Origin: an uncultured Clostridia bacterium
GTDB taxonomy: Bacteria > Bacillota > Clostridia > TANB77 > CAG-508
DNA: 64,000 nt
Reading direction: 5' to 3'
Assembly: GCA_934162365.1 (NCBI GenBank)
Contig: CAKPIK010000004.1
Span: forward strand, 55,545-119,544
The notes below the pieces were generated by a model. The model ran no database searches. It saw only the letters and a program-made list of their open reading frames with translations, and was not told the DNA's origin. The stretch's first letter is position 1, and each line of letters opens with the position of its first letter. This document shows, in pieces, positions 53,293 through 61,298 of the stretch. A program made the position numbers and the translations under genes.

Positions 53293-53410
53293 TTATTACT
53301 CCCTGTAAAACTAACTAACAAAATTGTTTTTAACATTTCAATATAAAATATATTTGAAGAAACAACTCCAATTATTTCATTATTATTAATGCAACAAATT
53401 TATATAACAT
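53289..53410 (-). pseudogene. Frameshifted small gene before MFS 2
   Basis: AAGGAG leads to an ATG at 53408-53410 whose frame stops after 12 codons. A +1/-1 shift opens a frame (INNNEIIGVVSSNIFYIEM...) that runs to a TGA overlapping the MFS ATG. This pattern suggests one broken gene of about 40 codons once coupled to the transporter. Confidence 0.3.
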
Positions 53411-53428
53411 TAGTTTTCTCCTTATATT

Positions 53429-54130
53429 TTAACTTACTCTTTTTTCATTACATGTTTTTATAAATTCTTCAAATATCTTATTATGATTTTTGTCAATCTT
53501 ATATAGGCTTTCCGGATGAAATCTAAATGCCATGTAAAAAGTTTTATCAGGAGATTCTAAACCATCAATATACCCATCTTCGCATACACAATTTACTATC
53601 AATTTGGGATGTTTATCTATAGTTTTTTTGTGTCTAGAATTAACTTCAATTTTCTCTTTTCCTATAATCTCATGAAACTTAGTATTATCAATTATTTTTA
53701 CTGAGTGAACATATAAATCATTTGTTTTATGTTTTTCTGGGTTTTCTATATTTCTAGTTGTTCCACCTAAAGCCCTCACCATAACATTTTGTCCACAGCA
53801 AATTCCAAGAGTTGGTATATTGTTATCATAACAATATTTAGCCACTATCATTTCATAGTTATCACAAGCTCCACCGCCTTGAAATAATATTCCGTCGCAT
53901 AATTTTATTTGTGAAATTAAATTATTGTATTCAATATCATTTAGATTATTTTCCCACTTATCTGTAACATCATTTTTTTCGTTTTTAGGCAAAATTATTC
54001 CTATTGCTATACCACCATTATCAAATATTGCTTGTTTTATTTCGTCTCTTATAAACATATTAGGTCTTATTTCTTCTTTTAAAAGATGTTTTAAAACTAT
54101 TCCTATAATTGGTTTTCTATTTGAGTGCAT
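53429..54130 (-). CDS. Class I glutamine amidotransferase, gamma-glutamyl hydrolase type
   Basis: The 233-residue protein is a peptidase C26/PuuD-like hydrolase. The nucleophile Cys is in LGICCGQNVMVRAL (GICRGxQ in relatives), with the oxyanion LFQGGG segment, the NSRHKKTI region and the catalytic His-x-Glu in FRFHPESL. Such enzymes cut gamma-glutamyl amides, e.g. gamma-glutamyl-GABA. Length is about normal. It lies between an MFS gene and a truncated Nudix gene; joint import and hydrolysis of a gamma-glutamyl compound is possible but unproved. Confidence 0.85.
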   Translation of the reverse strand: MHSNRKPIIGIVLKHLLKEEIRPNMFIRDEIKQAIFDNGGIAIGIILPKNEKNDVTDKWENNLNDIEYNNLISQIKLCDGILFQGGGACDNYEMIVAKYCYDNNIPTLGICCGQNVMVRALGGTTRNIENPEKHKTNDLYVHSVKIIDNTKFHEIIGKEKIEVNSRHKKTIDKHPKLIVNCVCEDGYIDGLESPDKTFYMAFRFHPESLYKIDKNHNKIFEEFIKTCNEKRVS

Positions 54131-54151
54131 TTAATTTTCTCCTATTATTTC

Positions 54152-54218
54152 TATCCTAAATATATTTTTTATATTTCATCATGTTTCTCACTATAACAAT
54201 AAGAATTAATTTTGTCAA
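54152..54218. repeat. Direct repeat (Nudix tail), copy 1
   Basis: 67 bases that recur at 61174-61246 in the same orientation, with one substitution and a 6-base insertion in the second copy. Covers the 3' end of the Nudix gene and bases beyond its stop. Confidence 0.85.
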
Positions 54219-54444
54219 ATATCTTTACATTTTTTAATGTAAATCCAGTTTCTTCAATTACTTCTCTTTTAAGTGCTTTTTCTTCTGTTTCATCATTTTC
54301 AAGTCCACCACCTGGTAAAAAATAAACTCCTGGTCTATCGGTTACAATGGCAATTTTTTTATCTTGGTTTCTTTCAATTATAGCATAAGCACAAACTCTT
54401 TTCTTGTATTGTACTCCCACTTTCTTTTTTCCAATTACTAACAT
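54169..54444 (-). CDS. Nudix hydrolase, short
   Basis: The 91-residue product holds a complete Nudix box: GGGLENDETEEKALKREVIE with the E-E-T-G end, in the pattern GX5EX7REUXEEXGU. It hydrolyses a nucleoside diphosphate linked to another moiety. Typical Nudix domains are 130-160 residues; here the frame ends ~30 residues after the box, so strands and a helix are missing. The same tail exists 7 kb away. It may be inactive. AGGAG precedes the ATG, and the MFS gene upstream is 9 bases away. Confidence 0.75.
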   Translation of the reverse strand: MLVIGKKKVGVQYKKRVCAYAIIERNQDKKIAIVTDRPGVYFLPGGGLENDETEEKALKREVIEETGFTLKNVKIFDKINSYCYSEKHDEI

Positions 54445-54453
54445 TTTATTCTC

Positions 54454-55617
54454 CTAATTAATATCTTTTAATTCGATATTTTCTTTATGTATAAGAACAT
54501 CTATAAGTATTGTAGAAATAATAGAAAATACAAAAATAACTAATAGTACTTTTTCTTTTATAAATAATGCTAATATTACTAATATTGCAAATACAATTAC
54601 TTCTGCAAAACATAATGTCATCTGTCCAACAGAGGACATTAAAGCATGATCTTCTTTTGAATTTTTTATTATATTTTGAATTGATGTTTGTATTGAAGTT
54701 TCATATACTTTGTCGAAATTATCACTCAATGTCTTGTTTACAGATACAACATATTTATTTCTTATAAACAAAAATACAGAAGTTATTATAATCTTTATTA
54801 TAGAAACAAGCTTATTAGATTTCTCTATATTTTTATCTGTATACTTACCAATTAATATAATTGTTACTATCTGGAAAGTTAGCGATATTACAATTACTGT
54901 TGAAAACATTTTAAAATCTTTCAAGAGTATGTATATATAAAGTGGTAAAAATAATCTTTCTATTATATGATTTGCTCTTAATGCATATATCAATTTATAT
55001 TTACTTTTACTTTTTATAATATATCTAAAAGTTTCTTTAAATATATTTCCATTAGATTTTGTTTTATAATCTATCTGTGAAGTAAAAACAAAATCAAGAA
55101 AGAAAAATATTGCAATCAATACTAATAATATGATTTTATTATTAAAAATAATAGAACTCGCAACTATAATACTTGATAATGCTGTAGCTGTTATTTTTGA
55201 AACATTCAAAAATGCATTAAATCTACCTCTTGTTTCTGTTGTTACATATTTACTTGACAAAGCATCTCCAGCTGGATTAGATAGTCCTAGCAGTCCCATA
55301 AATACTATAAAAATAACTATTTTACTTGATAAATCATTGGTTACAAGCATCATATATGATGCCAAGAAACTAAATGTATTTGAGACCAATATAACTTTTG
55401 CTATTCCAAACTTACTAGATATGTTCATAAAAAATGGTGTGCATAAACCTGTTATGCCAAACCTTATTCCATAAATCATCAATATCAGCCAAACTGGTAT
55501 TCCATTCCTATAAAGCATTACTGTGCCAAACGTTTCTATTAGTGTATATGCAAAATAATAGCAAAACTTTGATAAATATATGTATTTATATTCTTTTTTA
55601 TAAAAATATTCTTTCAT
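54454..55617 (-). CDS. MFS-type transporter 3
   Basis: The 387-residue protein has about eleven or twelve transmembrane helices with MFS features: GIRFGITGLCTPFFMN, GLSNPAGDALSSKYVTTETRGRFNAF between the halves, and a charged linker (about 180-205). The substrate is unknown. AGGAG lies 11 bases before the ATG, 25 bases after the upstream ABC permease gene. The N-terminus MKEYFYKKEYKY resembles a fragment at 51.9 kb. Confidence 0.75.
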   Translation of the reverse strand: MKEYFYKKEYKYIYLSKFCYYFAYTLIETFGTVMLYRNGIPVWLILMIYGIRFGITGLCTPFFMNISSKFGIAKVILVSNTFSFLASYMMLVTNDLSSKIVIFIVFMGLLGLSNPAGDALSSKYVTTETRGRFNAFLNVSKITATALSSIIVASSIIFNNKIILLVLIAIFFFLDFVFTSQIDYKTKSNGNIFKETFRYIIKSKSKYKLIYALRANHIIERLFLPLYIYILLKDFKMFSTVIVISLTFQIVTIILIGKYTDKNIEKSNKLVSIIKIIITSVFLFIRNKYVVSVNKTLSDNFDKVYETSIQTSIQNIIKNSKEDHALMSSVGQMTLCFAEVIVFAILVILALFIKEKVLLVIFVFSIISTILIDVLIHKENIELKDIN

Positions 55618-55642
55618 CTATTATTTCTCCTATTTTAATCTT

Positions 55643-56437
55643 TTATGTTCCTGTACTTCTATATTTATTTAAGGCTAAATTCCACAATTTAACTGCAATT
55701 ATCCATAACACAATAGCTATAATTGGTGATAAATATATCATATATGTATTAATACCTAAGTATGCCATAGTTGGATAGTATCCAATAAAAGCAAATGGTA
55801 AGATTGTTGTAATTAATATTCTTATAAATTTATTATATATTGTTATTGGATATTGTGTAAAAGTATACATTCTATAAAATGACCATATTACTTCATTTGA
55901 CCTATATGTCCAAAATGATGAAATGCTGAATATTGTATTGATTGCTCCAACAATTAATGCCCCTATTATACTAAAAAATAATATTTTAATAATCAATAAT
56001 ATTGTTATAGGAATAGAAAGTTTAATTAGCATCCATATTGTTATTCCTAATCCAATAAATAAATCAGCTATTGACACAAATTCACATGAAGCACCAATTA
56101 TTGATATTAATGGATGAACAGGCCTTAAAAGAATCTTGTCAAACTCACCATTTTTTATGTACTTTGGTCCTATATCATAAAGAGCATCAAAACAATAACC
56201 AGAGATTCCTATAGAAATTCTCGTTACTCCATACAACAAAAGTATTTGGTAAAAGTTCCAACCTGCAATATTTTCTGTATGTTGAAATACCACTAATATA
56301 AATACTAAGCTCACAAGTTGTACAATAAATTGAGAGAAAATCCCAACAATACAATCTATTCTATAAATAAGTATTTCTTTTAAAGATGCTTTTAAAAAGG
56401 AAAAATACAGACTAATATTATCTAATATTTTTTTCAT
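55643..56437 (-). CDS. ABC-2 transporter permease, second subunit
   Basis: The 264-residue protein has six transmembrane helices and the sequence style of the COG3694/DUF990 group of ABC-2 permeases (NISLYFSFLKASLKEILIYR at the start, LLRPVHPLISIIGASCEF in the middle). An ATG four codons upstream is in frame but holds the GGAGG site; the ATG at 56435-56437 lies one base after the stop of the first permease. Together with the two upstream genes it forms a heteromeric exporter. The substrate is unknown. Confidence 0.85.
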   Translation of the reverse strand: MKKILDNISLYFSFLKASLKEILIYRIDCIVGIFSQFIVQLVSLVFILVVFQHTENIAGWNFYQILLLYGVTRISIGISGYCFDALYDIGPKYIKNGEFDKILLRPVHPLISIIGASCEFVSIADLFIGLGITIWMLIKLSIPITILLIIKILFFSIIGALIVGAINTIFSISSFWTYRSNEVIWSFYRMYTFTQYPITIYNKFIRILITTILPFAFIGYYPTMAYLGINTYMIYLSPIIAIVLWIIAVKLWNLALNKYRSTGT

Positions 56438-56438
56438 T

Positions 56439-57230
56439 TTACCCTCCATTTATCGTTAGATTTTTCACTGCATGATTAAAAAATGATTTTGCCACAATAT
56501 AAAGAATAAATCCCCATATTATTTGTTTAATAATCACAAATATTATTTCATTATATGAAGCTTGTCCTAACCATATATTTATTGGTGTATAAATTAACTC
56601 TTTAAAAGGTAAAATAACTGATAATTTTTGAAACCATTGTGGAAATAAACTAATTGGTGCAATAATTCCTGAAAATATCTGAATTATTGCTCTTCTTAAT
56701 ATTTGCATTCCCCATATTGAGTTAGTATAAAAACCTGCTGTCCCTACTATCATTTGAATAAAAAAAGTAATTGGTATACCGAGTAAAATTACAATTACAC
56801 ATAGTATAAAGTCCAAAAAATTAGCAGGTAAATTTAATTGCCAAAATATTGAACATATTATAAATGTTGCAATTCCTATTACTGTGGCAAATGCAAGTTC
56901 CCCTAGATTAATTCCAAAATAATATTTAAAGTATGATATAGGATTTAATAATTCTTTATTAATTTGTCCATTTCTTATAGAATGTGCCATCATTTCATTT
57001 ATTCCCCAAGTAGCAAGTGAACTAAATGATATTGCTAATATATAGTATGTTATCATTTGTGATAATTCAAATCCACCTGCATTACCTGTTTGATTATATA
57101 TTGCTTGCCATACAAATATATATACAACAACTTCAACAATTCTATTTAAAGTGAATAAATAAAAATTAGATTTATATATATTATAATCTTTAAACTGCAT
57201 TCTAGCTAACGCTAACATTGTTTTTACCAT
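56439..57230 (-). CDS. ABC-2 transporter permease, first subunit
   Basis: The 263-residue protein is the partner permease (COG4587 type) with six helices: YIFVWQAIYNQTG, EMMAHSIRNGQINKELLNPISYF and the amphipathic PISLFPQWFQKLSVILPF segment. Its start overlaps the ATPase gene end by 29 bases, with AAAGGAG well placed inside the ATPase gene. This ATPase-permease-permease order is characteristic of a small exporter family seen in Firmicutes. Confidence 0.85.
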   Translation of the reverse strand: MVKTMLALARMQFKDYNIYKSNFYLFTLNRIVEVVVYIFVWQAIYNQTGNAGGFELSQMITYYILAISFSSLATWGINEMMAHSIRNGQINKELLNPISYFKYYFGINLGELAFATVIGIATFIICSIFWQLNLPANFLDFILCVIVILLGIPITFFIQMIVGTAGFYTNSIWGMQILRRAIIQIFSGIIAPISLFPQWFQKLSVILPFKELIYTPINIWLGQASYNEIIFVIIKQIIWGFILYIVAKSFFNHAVKNLTINGG

Positions 57231-58224
57231 TCGTATGTGCTCCTTTATATATTTCTTTTAATATATCTTCAAGTTCTGATTCTTTCATATGGATATCTTC
57301 AATATCACAATATTTAGAAATTTCATCCATAATTTTCACTATTGTTATTTCTTCATGACTAAATTTCATTTTTAATTTTCTTTCAGTCTCTTCAAGTATT
57401 TCAACATTTTTTAAATCAATATCCTTACTCAATTCCTTTGTTTTATTATTAACTATAAGTTCTGCAATAACATATTTTCCATAAGTATCTTTAAACTTTT
57501 GTTTACTTCCATCATAAATTATTTGGCCTTTGTCTAGTAAAATTATTCTATCACAAACATCCTCTATATCGTTTAAATCATGAGTTGTAAGTATCACAGT
57601 TGTTTTCTTTTCCTTATTTACTTCTTTAATGAATTTTCTTATTTTTTCTTTAACAAAAACATCTAGTCCTATAGTTGGTTCATCTAAATATACTATTTTA
57701 GGATTATGTAAAAAAGTAGCTGCTATTTCGCATCTCATCTTTTGCCCTAAGCTTAAATTTTTAACTTGTTTTTCTAATAAATCATTTAAATCTAAAATCT
57801 CTGCAAATTTCTTTAAATTTTTTCTATATTCATTTTCTGGAATTTTATACATCTTTTTAATTAATCTAAATGACTCAATAACAGGCAAATCCCACCATAG
57901 CTGAGTTTTTTGTCCAAAAACTGCTCCTATATTTTTATTGTTTTCAATTCTTTTCTTATTAGGTATTATCCCATTAACAACAACATTACCAGAAGTAGGA
58001 GTTAATAATCCTGTGAGCATCTTTATAGTAGTTGATTTTCCTGCACCATTTTCTCCAATATAACCTACTAATTCTCCTTCTTCAATATTAAAATTAATTC
58101 CATTAACAGCATTGAATTCTTTATATTTTGGTTTTATCAAATGCTTAAAATAACCTTTTATTCCTTCTTCTTTTTCAATAATTCTATATTTTTTTACTAA
58201 GTTATTAACTTCTATGATTGCCAT
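57202..58224 (-). CDS. ABC transporter ATP-binding protein
   Basis: The 340-residue ATPase has Walker A GENGAGKSTTIKML (about 57), the Q loop FGQKTQLWWDLP, signature LSLGQKMRCEIAA, Walker B IVYLDEPTIGLDV and the H-loop TTHDLNDIEDV. It matches the COG4586 group and drives the two downstream permeases. The C-terminal ~90 residues form a regulatory domain. GGAGG precedes the ATG. GNAT is 12 bases upstream. Confidence 0.92.
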   Translation of the reverse strand: MAIIEVNNLVKKYRIIEKEEGIKGYFKHLIKPKYKEFNAVNGINFNIEEGELVGYIGENGAGKSTTIKMLTGLLTPTSGNVVVNGIIPNKKRIENNKNIGAVFGQKTQLWWDLPVIESFRLIKKMYKIPENEYRKNLKKFAEILDLNDLLEKQVKNLSLGQKMRCEIAATFLHNPKIVYLDEPTIGLDVFVKEKIRKFIKEVNKEKKTTVILTTHDLNDIEDVCDRIILLDKGQIIYDGSKQKFKDTYGKYVIAELIVNNKTKELSKDIDLKNVEILEETERKLKMKFSHEEITIVKIMDEISKYCDIEDIHMKESELEDILKEIYKGAHTNGKNNVSVS

Positions 58225-58236
58225 ATTTACCTCCGT

Positions 58237-58845
58237 TTATTGTGTTAATTTTCTCTCATATATAAAACCTTTTTCTATAAATTTGTCTGTATCCTCATTA
58301 GGTTCACCATTTACAACATCTGTTTCATATACTTTTTTACAATTCATTTTTTCATAAAATTTATAATTGCAAGATTCATCTGTTGATATTTGAATATTTT
58401 TCATGTTATCTTTATATGCTAAATCAAATATATTAGTAAGTAGTTTTTCTCCAATTTTGTTACCTCTATACTTTTTATCAACAATTAGAATAGCCACTTC
58501 TCCATCAAAATAATGTTCAAGATTTTTTGGTAAATATTCATATGCCTTATTATATTCTTTTATGGCTTGTCTGTTTTTCACAAAAGGACTATAAATTAAG
58601 ATATTTTTTAATATTTTATAAAACTTTTTTCTAAAATAACGTTTCTTAGAATTCCATTTAGAATAGCCACATACCCCTACCACTTTATTGTCTTGTTTTT
58701 CTATGATTATTTTCTCTACATCAGTTAATATTTCAAACCAATAAATCCATGCACATATTTTTCCTATTGCATTAGACCTCTTCTTTCCTAAATCCCACTC
58801 ATCATCCAGCATATCTACAATTTGCTTATGATATTTAATTTTCAT
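58237..58845 (-). CDS. GNAT-family N-acetyltransferase
   Basis: The 202-residue protein has the GNAT acetyl-CoA motif VDKKYRGNKIGEKLLTNIF (R-x-x-G-x-G/A pattern) and a downstream ISTDESCNYKFYEKMNCKKV segment. The N-terminal half is less conserved with a basic insertion (KKRYFRKKFYKILKN). It acetylates an unknown amine or drug. Its start is within the end of an upstream remnant and AGGAG is well placed. It is at the head of the ABC exporter genes. Confidence 0.82.
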   Translation of the reverse strand: MKIKYHKQIVDMLDDEWDLGKKRSNAIGKICAWIYWFEILTDVEKIIIEKQDNKVVGVCGYSKWNSKKRYFRKKFYKILKNILIYSPFVKNRQAIKEYNKAYEYLPKNLEHYFDGEVAILIVDKKYRGNKIGEKLLTNIFDLAYKDNMKNIQISTDESCNYKFYEKMNCKKVYETDVVNGEPNEDTDKFIEKGFIYERKLTQ

Positions 58846-59002
58846 TATCCAACTCCTGGTTTTTATATTTATTCTTAATTATATCATTACTCACTTCTGT
58901 TTTATATTCTTCATAATAATATATTTCCTTATTTAATTCTTTTGCATATTCAATTTCTAACTTTGTACTTTCTCCTATATAATTATCTTTATATTTTACC
59001 TC
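58835..59002 (-). pseudogene. C-terminal piece of a nucleoside 2-deoxyribosyltransferase-like gene
   Basis: The frame just after the HD gene stop, in the same phase, reads DNYIGESTKLEIEYAKELNK and continues to a stop inside GNAT. YIGESTKxEIEYAKxLxKxI is a familiar C-terminal motif of deoxyribosyltransferase-like proteins. No start codon precedes it, so I call it a remnant. Confidence 0.4.
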
Positions 59003-59611
59003 TTACAAATTTTCTTTTATCTCTGGAAATAAATCATAAAGATTATATCCTAACAAATTATCAAAATATTCTTTTAATTTATATGTTTCCTTTATATGAT
59101 ATTGTGTATTGGAATAAGCTCCTCTTCTAATCATTATATCAATCAACCTTTTATCAATTGTAAATACTTTATTTCCTTGTGGGCACATCAAGTCACATAA
59201 ATTTATTAATTTTTCTTCTATAGTATATTTATGATTTTTTATAAAATTTGTCAAAAATGGATTATCGCTTGGATTAGGAACTCCTCCAGCAGTACACACT
59301 ATATCATTATTTAAATATGAATGAGTTAGACATATATTAGCATATTCATCATTATATCCTTTATTTTTTAAGTATTCATATCCTCTCATAACATGTCCAT
59401 GTGACACACCATTATATTTACCAATATCGTGTAAATAGCCTAAAGTAATTGTCTTATCTATGTCTACATTGATTTCGTTTTTACTTAATGCTTTCGCAAT
59501 TATCCCAGCACTATTTCCCACGGATATACAATGCTCTATCCATCTATCATCCGTTACTTTTTTTCTTTCTGTTTCTAACAATGTTCTTGCCTCTTTGATT
59601 GTTAATTTCAT
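59003..59611 (-). CDS. HD-domain phosphohydrolase
   Basis: The 202-residue protein has an HD metal-dependent hydrolase core: WIEHCISVGNSAG (first His), LGYLHDIGKYNG (HD pair near 60), SHGHVMRGYEYL and a later CDLM. Members act on nucleotides or phosphoesters. It starts 2 bases after the upstream HAD-nucleoside hydrolase gene, with AGGAG inside that gene, so translation is likely coupled. The substrate is unknown; the partner suggests a nucleotide or nucleoside. Confidence 0.85.
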   Translation of the reverse strand: MKLTIKEARTLLETERKKVTDDRWIEHCISVGNSAGIIAKALSKNEINVDIDKTITLGYLHDIGKYNGVSHGHVMRGYEYLKNKGYNDEYANICLTHSYLNNDIVCTAGGVPNPSDNPFLTNFIKNHKYTIEEKLINLCDLMCPQGNKVFTIDKRLIDIMIRRGAYSNTQYHIKETYKLKEYFDNLLGYNLYDLFPEIKENL

Positions 59612-59613
59612 CT

Positions 59614-61047
59614 TTATTCTCCTATTTTTTTTAATAAATCTTCATATATTTTATCTTTATTTAATTTTGTTATAAATGTAATTTTATGATTATTTGGGGT
59701 CATTTCATATGATGTATTTTCTTTTATTTTTGGGCAACTAAGTTCCTGAGTTTCAAACCACTTTTTATTTATCATATATGCTATAACAGCGATATCCCAT
59801 ATAACTCTTTCTTCTTGTATTCCATGGTATCCATCATTGTAAAATCTTTCTATTAAGTAATTACATAACTCTGATTTATTTCCTAGTTTTTGTTTTAGAA
59901 TATCTATATTTATTTTTAATCTTGATACAACATCTTTACATGGTAATATTGTCAACTTTACTTTTGATTCAAATACTATTTTTACCGCTTCTATATCTTG
60001 TCTAAAATTATATTCTAAATTGTTTTTATAATTTATTTCATTTCCGCCCAACCATACAACTTCTATTTTATCAATTATTTTAGGCTCTTTTTTTATAGCT
60101 AGTCCAATATTAGTAATAGCTCCAATTCCTAATATATATGTTTTATCATTTTTTAATGCTACTTCTATAATTTTATTCACAGCATCATTATCTTCATTGT
60201 ATCCGTTTTGCATATAATCCATTGAACCTCTAAATACTTTGTTAGTAGTATCAAAATCCAACCAATTACATATTTTAATTATTTCTCTATAACTTAAATC
60301 TTGTCCATCTTTTACAGTTACTTTTTTAGGTTCGTCATGTGAAAATGGAGCAACTGTTATTGCCTCTATATTGAATATATCTTGGTTTTTAATCATATAT
60401 GCTAAAGCAAATTGATCATCACATTCATTATATGTGTCTGTATCTAAGATGACATTTATTTTTTTATTTTTATATTCTTTGATATATCCATATATTTCTT
60501 TCCAATTGTTAACTCTAAAAATACTACTTTCATGTTTGTTATGTATTGTATTCATTAAAAGTGTTCTTATTCCATTGTTTGCACAATCATTACATATTCT
60601 AACTGAATCATCAATCATAATATCAATATTATATTCTAAGCATTTTTTAGTTTTAGCACTGTTATCATAAGCATTGGTTAAAATTAATTTATCATAATAA
60701 ATATCGTTCTTATTAAGCCATTCTTTAGTCATACTATAAGGATCTGTATACTCTCCATTGTCTCTCCCTGATATAATATAAATAGAATCTCCCTCTTTGT
60801 GTAATTTATCTATATATTCTTTACTATCTTCAATGAGATTTAGTTTCTTTGCTATTCTTTCTATATTTTCTTTATAAAATTTTTTCTCTTCCGCTTCAGT
60901 CCAATCAAACATACCATTTCTTATATAGCTTGCATTATTGTTTATGATACCATTATTTCCTAATTCTTTATCATGTATAAGATATGCCTTCAATAACATT
61001 TCGTCGAAATTTGAAATGACATTATCTATATCTATTCCTATATTCAT
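59614..61047 (-). CDS. HAD 5'-nucleotidase fused to nucleoside hydrolase
   Basis: The 477-residue protein joins two enzymes. The N-terminal ~190 residues are a HAD phosphatase of the 5'(3')-deoxyribonucleotidase type: DIDNVISNFD at 5-14, IISGRDNGEYT and K-x-x-K with IDIMIDDS (motifs I-IV). From about residue 195 a nucleoside hydrolase follows: VILDTDTYNECDDQFALAY (metal-binding Asp cluster), AITVAPFSHDE, GIGAITNIGLAI and WDIAVIAYM near the end. Together they could convert a nucleotide to nucleoside and then to base plus sugar. The linker EYKNKKIN joins the domains in frame with no break. The HD gene follows directly. Confidence 0.87.
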   Translation of the reverse strand: MNIGIDIDNVISNFDEMLLKAYLIHDKELGNNGIINNNASYIRNGMFDWTEAEEKKFYKENIERIAKKLNLIEDSKEYIDKLHKEGDSIYIISGRDNGEYTDPYSMTKEWLNKNDIYYDKLILTNAYDNSAKTKKCLEYNIDIMIDDSVRICNDCANNGIRTLLMNTIHNKHESSIFRVNNWKEIYGYIKEYKNKKINVILDTDTYNECDDQFALAYMIKNQDIFNIEAITVAPFSHDEPKKVTVKDGQDLSYREIIKICNWLDFDTTNKVFRGSMDYMQNGYNEDNDAVNKIIEVALKNDKTYILGIGAITNIGLAIKKEPKIIDKIEVVWLGGNEINYKNNLEYNFRQDIEAVKIVFESKVKLTILPCKDVVSRLKINIDILKQKLGNKSELCNYLIERFYNDGYHGIQEERVIWDIAVIAYMINKKWFETQELSCPKIKENTSYEMTPNNHKITFITKLNKDKIYEDLLKKIGE

Positions 61048-61173
61048 TTTCTCTTTTCTCCTATAATAATTCTGTTTTTATTATATATTTATCATAAAAT
61101 TATGTATAATGTTTTTAAAATTTCCTTGTTAAATTTTTGCTTCATTTTTTAATTCATTGCCACCTATCACTTT

Positions 61174-61246
61174 TATCCTAAATATATTTTTTATATTTCA
61201 TCACGTTCATGTTTCTCACTATAACAATAAGAATTGATTTTGTCAA
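61174..61246. repeat. Direct repeat (Nudix tail), copy 2
   Basis: 73 bases repeating 54152-54218 with an inserted CGTTCA and one substitution. It lies in a gene-free gap between the nucleoside hydrolase gene and the dehydrogenase gene. Confidence 0.85.
61191..61246 (-). pseudogene. Nudix gene tail without its body
   Basis: The minus-strand frame DKINSYCYSEKHERDEI and stop corresponds to the end of the short Nudix gene, with two extra codons (ER) in frame. Nothing upstream encodes a Nudix box, so it is a cut-off duplicate. Confidence 0.65.
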
Positions 61247-61263
61247 GCTAATAACAAATTATA

Positions 61264-61298
61264 AGCCTAATTACAAAAAATTGTAATTAGGCTATTTT
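61264..61298 (-). terminator. Terminator of the dehydrogenase gene
   Basis: AGCCTAATTACAA / TTGTAATTAGGCT, 13 perfect pairs with an AAAA loop, just past the stop codon. The T tract is better on the + strand, so it may be bidirectional. Confidence 0.6.
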
